A DNA stretch of 64,000 nt from Filobasidium wieringae (lineage: Eukaryota > Basidiomycota > Tremellomycetes > Filobasidiales > Filobasidiaceae): assembly GCA_001600055.1 (NCBI GenBank), contig BCIV01000001.1:1908146-1972145 (forward strand), read 5' to 3'. Shown in pieces: positions 35,361 through 46,762 of the stretch (position 1 is its first letter; the number at the start of each line of letters is the position of its first letter). Under the pieces are notes generated by a model. The model saw nothing but the letters and a program-made list of their open reading frames with translations. It was not told where the DNA came from and searched no databases. The position numbers and the translations under genes are program-made.

Positions 35361-37808
35361 TCACGCCAGAGAACGGAGGTACAAGGGCATTTGAGGGCCC
35401 GCCTTCTCCTCTCCCCGGATAGTAGGACGAGTGACGATCGCCGTTTTAGCAATAACGTCTTCGGTCGGGACGGCTTCCGCGAACGCAAAGTTCCTGATCA
35501 AGACGAAGAGGATGCATTTGATCTCGATGAGCGAGAAACGGAAACCGCTGTCAAGGGGCCGTCTTGTCAGTTTCTTGTTAGAATGGATCGATAGGCTTTA
35601 CTCACATGCAAGCGCGAGGACCGGCTAGGGATGGTGCCGCGGGGGGAATTAGCCCAAAGGACGTTGCAGGGAATGATCCCTTAGAGACTCACCGATGAAC
35701 GAAAACATATTCCCCCAGACGCCTCCGACCGGTTCCAAGACGGGACTCTTTTCCTTGTTCAACCAACGTTCCGGCCTGTCACATCGGCATGTCAGATTTG
35801 GATCCGATCATGCCGTTCCCCCATCCATAAACTCTTGACTCACTTGAATTCCAATGCGTCTGGGCCCCAGATCTCGGTCGACTTGTTCACATTGATGATA
35901 GCTACCGTTCCATCCGTTTCAGTTCCCTGATCTCCTGGTCTCGCAAACGACGAAAGAAACAACGGGACTGACCGAGCATACAAGCCATCCCTTTGGGTAC
36001 CCTTATACTATCCATCATCTGCCCGTCCTTCCCCCTGACCGGTTTACCGATCGGGATGACGGTCTCGGATATGGAATCCCTACGCGTTTGCGGGACGGGT
36101 GAGTGTAGCCGAAGGACCTCGTGAACGAATCCATCCAGGTAAGGAAGAGCGTTCAACTCGTCCCTGAAAAGCTCCCCCAAAGGGTCTCGTCAGCTCCTGA
36201 TGAAAGATGACGAATGACGGGGAAGACTGACATGCTAGGTTCATCCTCCAAGACCGCTTCACATTCCTTCCTCAGAGCTTCTTGTACTTGAGGCATCTTA
36301 GCCAAGACCCAAGAACCCCAAGTGAGAGCGGTACTGCTCGTCTCCGCTCCGGCCAGCACGAACGTCTGGATGGTGGCGATGACTTCGGCATCGGACATCC
36401 GAGCGTTGAGAGGAAGGGAGGGTTCCATGTTCGCTCGGACTGATGTTTGTGTCGAGGGTAAGCGGGAGGAAAGTGAACGGGGGAAGACGGGCGACAGGGG
36501 TACTGACCAACCATGCTCAATAAATCCTTGCCTTTTCCTTTCTCCAAACTAGCTTCGCCCGCTCGAACGGCTGCCGTCTTTTCCTCCAAAAGGGCCTGGA
36601 ACGGTAGGTAATGGGGTCAAATCATCAGCATCGAACCAAACGTTTCAGGACTCGCAATAGATCGGTACTCACCGTCCCGATCCGATGAGTCGTATCTGCA
36701 CTTTCCTTCTGATAACGCTTACGTTTCGATGGCTATGAGCGAGAATTACAGCTTTTCAGTGGTGTTCGATGAAAGAGCGGAGCAGATGGGTCGGAAGGGG
36801 AGCGGTGACTGACGATGTATTTTCCAAAGGGGATGAATTCCGTCAAGAAATGTAACAAGGATGGGTTCTATGATGAAGCAGTCTTGTTAACCTCTGATTT
36901 TCCACCCATTAGTCCGCGGGTCAAACAACTTGACTGACTTGAGTGGCGGTGAACATCCTTTCCATGGCCAAAGCCAATTCGTTGGTCGGGTCGTGGAGTG
37001 AATTGAAATCGTACCCGAACCCTGCTAGACCGATCACGTCCAATGTCGTCTTGCCTAACCACTTGGAGATATCCATTCGAGTGCCTTGCGAGGATGGCTC
37101 AGAACCGGGCCCAGAAGAGGAAGGGGAGGAGATCAAACCCATCAAGACTTCCTTCAACTGATAAGCCTTGTCGTAGAAAATAGGAAGATGATGATCCCTG
37201 ATCAAACCCGGACCAAACGCTGGGTTCATCACTTTGCGTTGACGACGATGATCAGAACCTTCTACGTTCAGTAACCCTTCACCGAGGATTCGACGGAGGA
37301 AGGTTCGGGTGAGGTCGTCTTTCTGGAAGATCTCGGTGTGCTGGAGGATGTAAGAGATCGCGGTTGGGTCGCCGACCATGAGACGGGGGGTCTAGCGAGA
37401 GGGTGAGAGTGATTAGGAGAAGAAGGCAAAGAGGATTCGAGGTTGGCTTACTCCAAAGATACCTTCATATTCTATGAGAAACGATTGGTTGGATGTGTTC
37501 AGCCAGACCATCCTTTGACCAGATCGAACGCAAGGAGACTCACGAAAAACCCTCCCGAATCGTTCAAACCACTTTCCAGCTGCTTCACCTGGTAGGCCCT
37601 TGATGATCGGTCTCAAATGACCTATGATGGGACCCCATGATTCCCTCCTGGTTGGACCGGGCAAGTTACGGTACGGAGCAAAGGCAGGTCGGAGGAAGTA
37701 GCGGTTGACGAGGAGGAAGAGGGCGTAGAGGGATGCGAGGTATAGCAAGTGGGACAGGGGGATGAGAGTGAGGATACGCTGTAGTAGCTCTGGGATGAGC
37801 TGTGCCAT
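35361..37808 (-). CDS. cytochrome P450 monooxygenase
   Basis: Heme-thiolate monooxygenase anchored in the ER. Starts MAQLIPELLQRILTLIPLSH at 37808, whose first 45 residues form the membrane anchor, followed by NLPGPTRRESWGPIIGHL. Helix C piece DHRRQRKVMNPAFGPG is present. The I-helix oxygen groove is VLAGAETSSTALTWGSW. The K-helix ExxR is HEVLRLHSPVPQTRR; PERW follows in FKPERWLNKEKSP. The heme ligand Cys is in FSFIAGPRACIGFRF, rebuilt across two introns near 35690-35550. The C-terminus is QMPLYLRSLA. CYP family and substrate cannot be told by eye. It is divergent from the EME1-like gene, only 168 bp apart. Confidence 0.93.
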
Positions 37809-37976
37809 CGTCGCTGTTGCCGATGTCTTTCGAGGTGGCGAAGAGAGTGTTTGAAGCTCGAACGTTGATGATTCGAGCGGTGTCAAGTCGTCCAATTCGT
37901 CATAACCGAAACTCGAATAAGCGGAACTTGATCCCTTTTGAACCAATCAACCGTCTTCAATTTCGATTCAACGACC
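37809..37976. promoter_or_regulatory. compact divergent promoter P450 / EME1-like
   Basis: 168 bp between start codons; pyrimidine-rich toward the EME1-like ATG. Both strands stay open through it in some frames, but the frames lack an ATG, so I treat it as promoter plus leaders. Confidence 0.5.
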
Positions 37977-39675
37977 ATGGATTCACCCATTCAACTCGAC
38001 GACGACAGCGATAGAGAGCACTCGAGAGCAGGTCCAAGTAGATATAAAGAAATCATAGCCATCCCTTCCTCCGATCCGCCCAGCGAAGACTTGCCCGACC
38101 TCTACTCTGGCGTTAGGTACGATAGGTTACCCACCTCCGAACCCGAACCCGAACCTACTCCCCTCTTATCACCCCAGAAAACAAGTGCGAGGAAAAGAGC
38201 ACATGAGATTGCGGAGAATGAGGATGAGCCGGAGAGAACCATAGAACCTGAACCCAAACGGATCAGAAATAAAGGGAAATCCAAATCAACCGATCTGGTC
38301 GAGAAACAACTCGAGAATGCTCGAAAACTAGCCGAAAAGGAATATAACAGACGGTACAAAGAAGCCAACAAGGTGGGCGACTTCTCCTCCTCTTGATCCC
38401 CGCACACATACCTCCCATCGAACTGACTAAGAACTAGCTCCGTACTTCAAAATCAGAAACCATAAAGGAAATCAAAACTTACCTCTCACCCACTTTACGT
38501 TCAAATCCATCATTCTCTCCCATCCTCCCGGCCCTGAAGGAGAAGTTCGAATCCCTCTCATCGACCGTTTTACCCCTGGAATCCGCGCTCCTGGAGGATC
38601 ACCCCGGGCTGATCTGTTTTAAACGGTTCGTCAATGCCGGATGGAACGAATCGAGACGATCTTGGGAACCGTTGTGTCAAGAGGAAGAAGGGTGGATGGA
38701 TGAAGGTCTTGTTCTCTTTTACCTGGAGGCCAAAGAATTGATCGGTTTGATCAAGGAAAATAAACTTTCCGGGTGGCTAGAAACGATCCGGACTTTCATC
38801 TCCTCAAATCACCCACCCTCCCCCTCGCTCCCTCGAAACTTGAACCCGCCTACTTATCCGAGAAAGAAGGACGGTTCACCTCAAGTGATGTTACTCATCC
38901 ATGGTCTAAAGGAGTATTACAAATCCACAGCCCGCTCCAGATCGGCAGGGAAGATCACAAAAGTCATGGTGGACAAGGAGTTGTTAAGGATCTGGATGGA
39001 ATGGGGTTGGTTTCAGGTCGAAGGTGATTTCCCATTTCTCAATGCCTCGTGCAGTCTCGAATGCGTTTGGGATGATGGGCTGATAGGGGGGAAGAACGTT
39101 TCACGTACAGTGGAGAGTCATGAATCGTTAGAAGTATGGATGTACAATATCGCCGCGGACCTGGCTATCCGACCTGTAAGCCCATTAGCATCTTCTCTCC
39201 CCCTGTCTGATCTAAACCCCGCACAACTGTTCACCTCGACCCCTTCCCATTCCCTTCGCTTAGTACCGCCTCATCCAAAAATCACACGCTCATGCGATCA
39301 TTAGGGAGACGACCCAAAAGGGTTCCTCGAAACAACACACGCTCGAACTGATGTTACAAGAAATCCCCGGGGTCACTCCCAGCGGGGCTATCGGGATCGC
39401 TCACAAGTACAAGTCATTCGCGGGGTTGATGAGCGAGTTCAGGAGGGTGGAGAGGGAGGAGGGGAAGGAGACGGCTAGGGGGATGGTGGCGGATTGTCAG
39501 GTACGTCTTTCTTTCTCGTTCACTTTCTCTCGCCTGTGTTTACGAGTGAGTGGGAATATAACAACAGGTAAAACAACTCAAGAATGGGGTGCAGAACGAG
39601 AGGAAGATCGGCCTGGCTGTATCGAGACATATCTGGAACGCTTTCCGGGAACCCAACCCGCTTGCTAACGTGTAA
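37977..39675 (+). CDS. EME1: EME1/MMS4-type subunit of structure-specific endonuclease
   Basis: Non-catalytic partner of MUS81 that helps cut branched DNA at stalled forks and recombination intermediates. Starts MDSPIQLDDDSDREHSRAGP at 37977. An acidic/basic disordered region follows with a coiled stretch (KQLENARKLAEKEYNRRYKE). The degenerate ERCC4-type fold contains VMLLIHGLKEYYK, ELLRIWMEWGWFQVE, and ESLEVWMYNIAADLAIRPYR. The C-terminal helix-hairpin-helix has MLQEIPGVTPSGAIGIAHKY. The last exon starts VKQLKNGVQNERKIGLAVS and ends at 39675. A canonical ERKxxxD motif is absent, as expected for this subunit. Four exons; introns short. Confidence 0.82.
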
Positions 39676-39773
39676 CGTTCGTATAGACACCAGCTCTTGC
39701 ATTCCGCATGCTTGTCTATCATATAACATAATATAGCGACTCCGATGAATCCAAGGCAGTACCGGAGGATCTA

Positions 39774-41177
39774 CTAGCGACCATCTTCATATGCCACTAG
39801 ATGAATCCCTCCACACCCTGCCTGAGTCGCCTGCTTCCTCTCCCGCTTAGGGGGTAGAGGGGGTCGCATCTGCTTCTGGAGGATACGTAGTTTCCCGAAC
39901 TCCATGGCGGCTTGAATATCGGTAGGTGAAGTAGCGGAATCGGGGGAGGTCTGACAGATCAACGCGCTCGGGATCCCGGCTGGAGGAGTGAGACTGGGAG
40001 GGGTGTCGTGAGACAAATGCGCAATCTCAACTTGACGGCAAATATAAGGAATGCCGCAAAGAATACCAATGTCCCTATCCAGAGCAATGTGCCTATCCAG
40101 ATACTGAACACAATCAGGACAGTTTTTGAAGGCCGGGTTCATTTGCAGCAAGATTTTATTCATTCGTTCGGCATCGGAAGCAGGCAAACTAGATTCCGCA
40201 TCCCCGTCTGATTTCTGATCGGTTTTCTCCTTGACCAGCGATTGATACTCCACGGACAGACAAGGGTAGCAGTACCATCCCGATCTGACCTGTCCATCCG
40301 GCATCTTCCTCTCGCTTTCCCCCCCGACGTGTTTCTGTACCTGCTTGGTGGTCTCGTCCATGATGAATACGTGCTCGCATCCGAGGCAAGAGAAAGTCTC
40401 GTTCGTCCCTCCGTGCTCTTCTTGGACCCCGAAGGACTCGGTATCGACCATCCGAGGGCTGATCATACTGACCGGTTTCGTCTGATCGGATCGCATTGAG
40501 GCGCCGGAGACGATCCGTGATTGGGATTTGAGCTTGGGAATCGTCGCCGCAGGTGGAAAGACTTGGACGACGAGCATCGTACCGGTCATTGAGTACTTCT
40601 GTACCGCCCATTTCCTTAGGGTTTCCCATGCTTCGGGGGAGATCACCAGTTCGGAAGGTCCTTTGAGATCAGTCTGATCGGAGGGATGAGGGAATTGTTG
40701 GATACTGGGGGACATTGTTATTTCCGTGATCCCCGTAGGATCGTTGAACGATTCCAACTTTGTGCTGAGCAGGATGGAGGTGAAGATCTTAGAGGTCAAG
40801 TGTCGCGAGAGGAAACCTTGTTGCTGGAGTGATGAGACGGTTTCCTACAGGTCCAATTCATGAGCATCAGATGACAACTACGATAAGCCTGAGTACACTC
40901 ACTGAATGAGTAGGATACAGGCGTCCCACCACCAATCGGTTTTCCACCTCGAAGACGCATTGAACGACGTCCTGTTGCGATCTCACGAAATCTTCCGGAC
41001 GAATCTAAACATGATCGTCAGTATTTGGTACACGTATATTCGGTTTGCCATTGTCTTCAAGCCCTTTGTATCACTCACGCCAAGTCTTTCCAGAATGGTG
41101 TGTTTCTCCATATCGGAAAGACTATTGTCAGTGTGCACGGTGGTATCAGAGTGTTGACTGGAAGGATGAAGTTCCAT
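39774..41177 (-). CDS. unrecognised protein with clustered CxxC motifs
   Basis: No family recognised. Starts MELHPSSQHSDTTVHTDNSL at 41177. Short N-terminal exons (LERLGV, then IRPEDFVRSQQDVVQC, VFEVENRLVVGRLYPTHS) lead to one long exon from about 40844. That exon includes CLGCEHVF, WYCYPC and NCPDCVQYLDRH, plus ILCGIPYICRQ. The spacing CxxC...CxxC...CxxC suggests one or two zinc-ribbon-like sites. The C-terminus is proline/basic-rich (MRPPLPPKRERKQ). It is transcribed toward the EME1-like gene (convergent, about 100 bp). TATA-like GTATATAG at 41215-41222, 38 bp before ATG. Confidence 0.65.
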
Positions 41178-41958
41178 TTTAAATATAGTCTCTTCTAAGC
41201 GTTTTGAGTGGAGAGTATATAGAGAGAGCAGAGAATGAGAGCGACGAGTGTTCGTATGACGTTAGATATCGCTTGGTATCACTGGGGCCCTGGATATGGA
41301 TACCTGTCTCAGGGGTAGTGAATGTGGATTGATGATGGTGAAGTTGGGAGCTTTGGGAGCCTCACTTGTGGATCGAACTTTACGCGTCACCGTTTCTCGC
41401 TTTTGCGGATTGGGCACCTACCCCCAATCTCGCAGATTACCATGATAAGATGATTTCGATATTTCAATTGTTATGAAAGAATAAATAGTAACCCCTGAAA
41501 CAAACCTCTTAGATCTCTTGGTGAAGGTATTGAGTCTGATTTTTTCAATACTCTAGCTGCTAACATAAACATCCGAGCGCGGGATGTTGCATATCGCCAG
41601 TCGTGGGTGTTCCACAAAATCGAGTTTGGCCTCAGACAAAAGAAGGTCTCATACGAGGGATAACTTCTTGGGATATTCAAATGTATTGTCTTATGGGAAG
41701 GCCCAATTATGGCATCTCATACCGTCTATTCACGGTTCTTCAAGTCTCTATACAAGTTCGCTTGGTGGCGTATTCAGTTCGATCTGTCTATCGTCGGTAA
41801 GACCAGGCGGGGTTTTCCGAAAGAGTACAGCTATCACCCCATCCCGCCATCCGTATTCATTTCGCTTCAAAACATGTTCTCCGTTTCGCTCGTCCAAGAG
41901 AACATACTCCAGACCCATCAAGGTCGTCCCTCGCAAGCCCCTATTCTCTTCGCTCGTT
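41178..41958. other. 781-bp intergenic stretch
   Basis: Upstream region of the CxxC protein and 3' region of the proline-rich protein. Several overlapping ORFs on both strands, none with a recognisable domain. A TATA-like element at 41215 is noted with the neighbouring gene. Confidence 0.35.
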
Positions 41959-44900
41959 TCAATCATCCTGCTCCATCCCAATGCCTTTCTCCCTAACGAC
42001 CCGCTCACAAGTCTGCCACAACCTCGCCTCTGCGATATTCCTCGGTAAACGTCTTTCATCGATCGTAGTCGACAGACCTAGTTTGCGACGGTTTGTCTGG
42101 ATTGTTTGGATCGTACAGGCTGGACCGGTTGGGCTTTTGATCGGGATGGGCGCCAGTTTGATATTGACGTTTCTTTTCTTGGGTTTGGGAAAGTACCTCT
42201 TGGAGGATCGTGATGAGCTGGTGGGATTGAGTTGAGAAGGCCCAGAGGCGAGGGTAAGCTCCGTAGATGGCGCAGCTGTCGTTCCAGCACCGATCGCTCC
42301 GCCCTCATTCATCGATCGCAAACCATCCGCAGCCTTCTTAGAGGCCCCTTCAAAGTACTTGATCACCTCTTCCGCTCTGATAAGCGGGTCCAAGGGGTAA
42401 GGCTCAATCTCCATCGAAATCGCAGGAGGGATGGAAGGTGTTGATAAAGCGATCTGAGGGGTAGAAGGGGTTGTCTGACGTGCAAGATCAAGGGGACGCG
42501 GGGACGTTGCGATTTTCCCCGCGCGTGCGGTAGTGAGGACCGTGTTGGGGATTTCCAACCGATCGGTTGTTTCTCGACTCAAGAGGGGGCTCATGGAGAC
42601 TCTTTCGACATTTGTAATGCTGCACATCTTCGCCTGCTGTGACACCTCCCTCGCCTTCGAAGCTGAAGTCGGTTTCGTAGGTATAGAATCGACTACCCCT
42701 TTTTGCGCGGTCAACGAGTGGGTCGTAAGGACAGGAACATCGAGCGGGGTCGTCGTGATCGATGGAGAAATAGCGGTCGATTCTGGTGTATGAGCGATAG
42801 TCGGATTGGTTTTAGTAGCTGAACCGGCCGGACGGAGCGGGTCCATCGGAGCAGGAGCGCCAGGTGCCCGTTCGTCCCCCTTACGTCGTCCCGATGCCCG
42901 CAGCACCGCTCCATCCGCCTTCTCTCCCCTCACCGTCCCCCCAGGCCCAACCGAGTTCCCATCAACCGCATCCCGCTCATCCATACCCCTCTTCAAACCG
43001 GGCAGGACGTTCTCAAACCTCACAACCCGGTCCTTTTCCCCTCCCCCCTCCAACCTAGGTCCGTCTGATGATCGCACGGAGGGTCGTTTTTCACCTGTAC
43101 GTCGGGCCCAGACGGGTTGATGCCGATGGAGGTTCGCTCGTTGATCTGCAGATGGGATGGGCTGGCTGACCGGCGCTAGAGCGTGGGGTGGTCGTGTGGG
43201 ACGGTGATCAGATGCGTTAGATGCGTTAGGTGCGGGTTGAAGGGCCGCTTTGATCTTGGCCACGTTGAACCGGATGACGATCGGTTGAGCGCGGGGTGGA
43301 TTTTTCTCCGAGACTCGCACCGGGCGAAGAGGGGGATGTGGGTGTGGGTCGATGGTGTTGGTTCTCTGGATGGGGATTCTGAGATCCGGCGTGAGGACGG
43401 GGCGGGGTTGGGAAGGTGGTTGGACCTGGATCGGGAGGACCGGTTGGGAGTCATTTTGATGCGGGCGTGGGGGTTCTTTGGTCGGGGCCGGCATGTTGGG
43501 GAGGGTCGAAGGGGGTCGAACGTTCTTGTCCACTGAGCTGGATGGAGGTCCCGCAGTGAATACCCCGGGGGACTGAAGCCGAACCGGACCCTCGATCCCC
43601 CCCATCCCTGACCCATTTCTCATCCCCTCCTCCCGCCGTGGACGACCCAAAACCTCACCCGAACCCCACCCGCCCACAGTCCCCGCCCTCGAACTCCCAC
43701 GAGGTTGGACCTGAACGGGATCCTCAATCCGTAACCGTTCCAAACCCCGCTCGATCTTCTTCTGCCCCGTCTCATCCGACCGCTGAAGATCCTCGAGCCC
43801 TCCGGTCGGGTCGAGGTGGGGAGTTTTTCCTTGGACCTGGCGCTCCGGATGCTCCGAGTGAGCAGGACCGATGGAGCCGATGGAGCGGACCTGGATGGTA
43901 CACACCCTCGTCCCCCGTGCGGCCTGATGATCCTGGTCTTTGAGGGAGAGGAGATGCCCGATCAGGGCCGGCCAGGAATGGGCGGTCAGGTCGTGCCCCG
44001 CTTTGGGTGGGTGGGGTACCAATTGGGGGTCGGGGAGGGGGATGGGGAATGGGAAGGGAGCGTGCAGGACGATCCCCCCTGCCGGGTTTACTAGGTCGAA
44101 TGACAGCTGGACCTTCCTCATCGTCGCCTGGGCTCCATCGCATATCCATTCCCAAAAAGTATTCAAAAAACGTCGATCAGCTTTCAGTCGTACTTTCAGT
44201 CGTACTTTCTGCCACGGTCTCGGGGTCCGACCCTATTTGTCTGAAACTGAAGGTAGAAGGGAGAAGGGAGGATGACTCGACTCGACTCGACTTGACTTAC
44301 GGGAAGATCGGAGGTACAAGCCAGTAAACGGTTTGAATCCTTGTGAGTGAAGTTGATCAGGATCTGGGGTTGGGGCTGGGGCTGGGGCTGGGGCTGGGCG
44401 GGAGAGCCGGAGGTCGGGATGCGGGAGGATGGTTGGAGGGATTGGGCGGGTTGGGCGGGTTGGGCGGGTTGGGCGGGTCGTGCGAGATGGGCGGGTCGTA
44501 AAGCCGAGGACGAGCAGGATTGGAAGGACTGGAGTGACTGGTTGGGATGCGTGGGTTGCGTGGGTTGTGATCGGCCAGGCAAGGATCGATGGGCCGTTCG
44601 TCCAGCTGCATGAACATTGTCCTGCCCGTTCCTCCTAGGGAAATGACGACTCGTTGTAGGTAACTGTGGAAGACGAGGGAATGTTCGTGCCGGATATCCA
44701 GGCTGGATCTGCGATTGCGAGTGCGATTCCGGTCCACCGAACGAGGGGGGGAAAAGAGGTCCGTCCGTCGTCCGACTCGTCGAACCCGTTTGCGTCTGTC
44801 CCACCCTCGTCGTCTCCTTCCCTCCCAAGCCCGACCCCTGTGCAGATCGAGTGAAGAAACACCCCCCCAATCCTGCCCCCTTTCGGTTCCCGCCCTCGCC

Positions 44901-45068
44901 CTCGTCCCCGGTGGAGGAACGAACGGGGTTTTGGTCCAGGTCCTGAGCGTTGTAGGCGGGGGTAACGCGGTAGATCTTGCTGATCGTCGTGTACCTCTGC
45001 GTCTGCGTCTGGGTCTGGGGGAGGGGGAGGGGTGGGAAGGGGCACACTGGGGCTTGTGAGGAATACAT
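41959..45068 (-). CDS. 978-residue proline-rich, mostly disordered protein (unknown function)
   Basis: Two exons: 45068-44301 (starts MYSSQAPVCPFPPLPLP) and 44127-41959, joined in phase 0 through a 173-nt intron (donor GTAAGT, acceptor CCCAG). The first exon carries Gln/Pro repeats: four PAQ units and a (PQ)5 run next to ILINFTHKDSNRLLACTSD. After the splice TMRKVQLSFDLVNPAGGIVL is one of few folded-looking parts. The rest is Pro/Ser/Thr/Arg-rich. A conserved-looking C-terminus has LIRAEEVIKYFEGASKKAAD and a basic segment SSKRYFPKPKKRNVNIKLAP, then RNIAEARLWQTCERVVREKG. The very high GC content leaves long shadow ORFs on all frames. No function assigned; a nuclear scaffold is a guess from composition. 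Confidence 0.6.
44366..44480 (+). repeat. G-rich tandem repeats (GGGGCT hexamer and TTGGGCGGG nonamer), G-quadruplex-prone
   Basis: Plus strand 44366-44403 has five GGGG runs spaced by TT/CT. 44442-44479 has about four copies of TTGGGCGGG. On the minus strand they encode the (PQ)n and (PAQ)n tracts of the proline-rich protein. Confidence 0.85.
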
Positions 45069-45691
45069 GGGCGCTCGGGGTGGGTTTATTGGTGCGGCTG
45101 AGCCGGGTGGGAGGGATGGGGGTTGGGAAAGATGGGGGAAGGACTGGGTGTGATCGGGTCAGTTGGGGAGAGATGGGTTCGGGAGGTGGGACGTACGGGA
45201 TTCATTCTGGGGTGACTTGGATGTTCGTTGGGGTCTGTACAATTAGGGAACGTTGTCCATGGTCGAGAAAGTGAGAGCGACGATGTGACGACGATGTTGT
45301 GATGGAATGTTGTGATGAGATTTGATGGACGACGACCATCACTCGAATTGATTCTGATCACTGATTGGCTCGATCCATCAGAACTCGCAGAACGTCCCGG
45401 GTCGTCGCATCCGACGGTCCCTCGTATCTTTCCACTCGACGACCTCTTCGACCTGCTCCACCATCGTCCACGTCCACATCGCACCCACCGACCTCTGACC
45501 TCTGACCACTGCTCAAACCCGCCAGATCGTCCCCGTTGAAACGTCTTGAACGCGGAATCAACCGGTTCGTTTTCGCACCCAACACGAGCAGCACCATCAG
45601 TGTGTATGACATCGACGCCAGCGCCGTCCCCTCCGACGATCCCTCATTCCACCTTCACCCACCCACCACCCACCACCCACCACCCGCCACG
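45069..45691. promoter_or_regulatory. divergent upstream region, proline-rich protein / RWDD2-like
   Basis: 623 bp. Contains a CCCACCACCCACC microsatellite leader at about 45660-45685 just before the RWDD2-like ATG. ORFs spanning it are GC-driven and lack ATG in the right place. Confidence 0.4.
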
Positions 45692-46719
45692 ATGTCCACC
45701 CACCGCACGACCCACACCGAGACGATCCAGATGTTACAATCCCTCTATCCTCTCCCTGACGAACTCGTCCTCTCCCCCCCCACCCTTCGCGCACTCGAAG
45801 ATCCGGGGGGGTTCGGGGTCGACTCGCTCGTCTGTACGCTGACCGTCCCTCTGGATCCGGATCGGGAAGGGGTACAAGGATGTGCTGACGGAGAGGGAGA
45901 GGGGGAGGGGATGGTCAGGCTGAAGATCACGCTGGGAGTGGAGGGGGGGGAGGTGAGGGTGAATTTAGTATCTGGGCCCGGGGGGTTGAGGAGGGAAGAG
46001 ATGGTCATGATCGATCATACGTTGGCTCGATCGATTTCGCACCAAGACCGACAACAAGAGGAGGAGGAGGAGGAAGACCCGTTGACCCGGATCAACTCGT
46101 TGATCCAACTCACACGTCAGACCATCACTCGTCTCATCCAGCTCAAACCCCACCTTCCCCCTCCCAACCCCCTAGACCCCTCTTCCCTCTCTTCCCTCCC
46201 CTCCCTCACCCCACCTACCCCCGAACCACTACAAAGGATCTACTTCCGATTCCCCTCCCTCTCGACCCCCTCTAAACGACGAGACCTAGTCTCCTACGCC
46301 GAACAGCGGGGCTTGACCGGGTTCGTACTGGCCGGAAAACCGGGACTGCTCTGTGTGGAAGGGACGGATACGGTCGTAGGGGATTATTGGAGGGAGATCA
46401 GGGCGGGGAGTTGGGGGGATATACCGGGGTTTCAGAAGAAGGTTAGTTGGGGGTCGAGGCTTGGTGTTGCTCCGTCCGTCTAACTCGGTCTCTCTCTCTC
46501 TCTTATCACTCTCCTATCCCCCCCCCCGCTCGTTCACAGGTCTCCGAGAAAACCCGGCACCCGATCCCGCACCGCCAGTTCCCGGATATGCAAGAGATAA
46601 CGCACCTCATCGATCAGCGGGGGTCCAGGGGGAATAGGGGGGATATGAGGCAGGTCAGGGAGTGGATGGAGCGGTATGGCTTGGGAGGGGAGTTTGGGTT
46701 CGTACTTGGGCAGGGGTAG
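45692..46719 (+). CDS. RWD domain-containing protein 2 (RWDD2)-like
   Basis: Cytosolic protein with an N-terminal RWD domain and a C-terminal DUF1115 domain; molecular role unclear. Two exons 45692-46441 and 46540-46719, phase 0; about 309 residues. The RWD part starts HTETIQMLQSLYPLPDELVL and includes GGEVRVNLVSGPG. An acidic stretch QQEEEEEEDPL links to DUF1115: RIYFRFPSLSTPSKRRDLV, LTGFVLAGKPGLLCVEGTD, VGDYWREIRAGSWGDIPGF. The end is MERYGLGGEFGFVLGQG. The KPGLLCVEG and W-x-x-I-R blocks match human RWDD2A/B. The ATG at 45692 is the first in frame. Confidence 0.88.
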
Positions 46720-46762
46720 GGCTGGGGTTGGGGGTGGGGTTGGCGGATGGGATGGGGTGGGA
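46713..46762 (+). repeat. G-run tract at the RWDD2-like stop codon (G-quadruplex-prone)
   Basis: At least six runs of three to five G within 50 bp (GGGGTAGGGCTGGGG and on). It begins at the stop codon of the RWDD2-like gene and would be in its 3' UTR. Confidence 0.7.

Noticed and set aside
43183..43943. Long overlapping ORFs on all frames in the GC-rich 42-45 kb region
   Set aside because: They are produced by high GC and few stop codons opposite the proline-rich gene; none has a plausible start, exon structure or domain.
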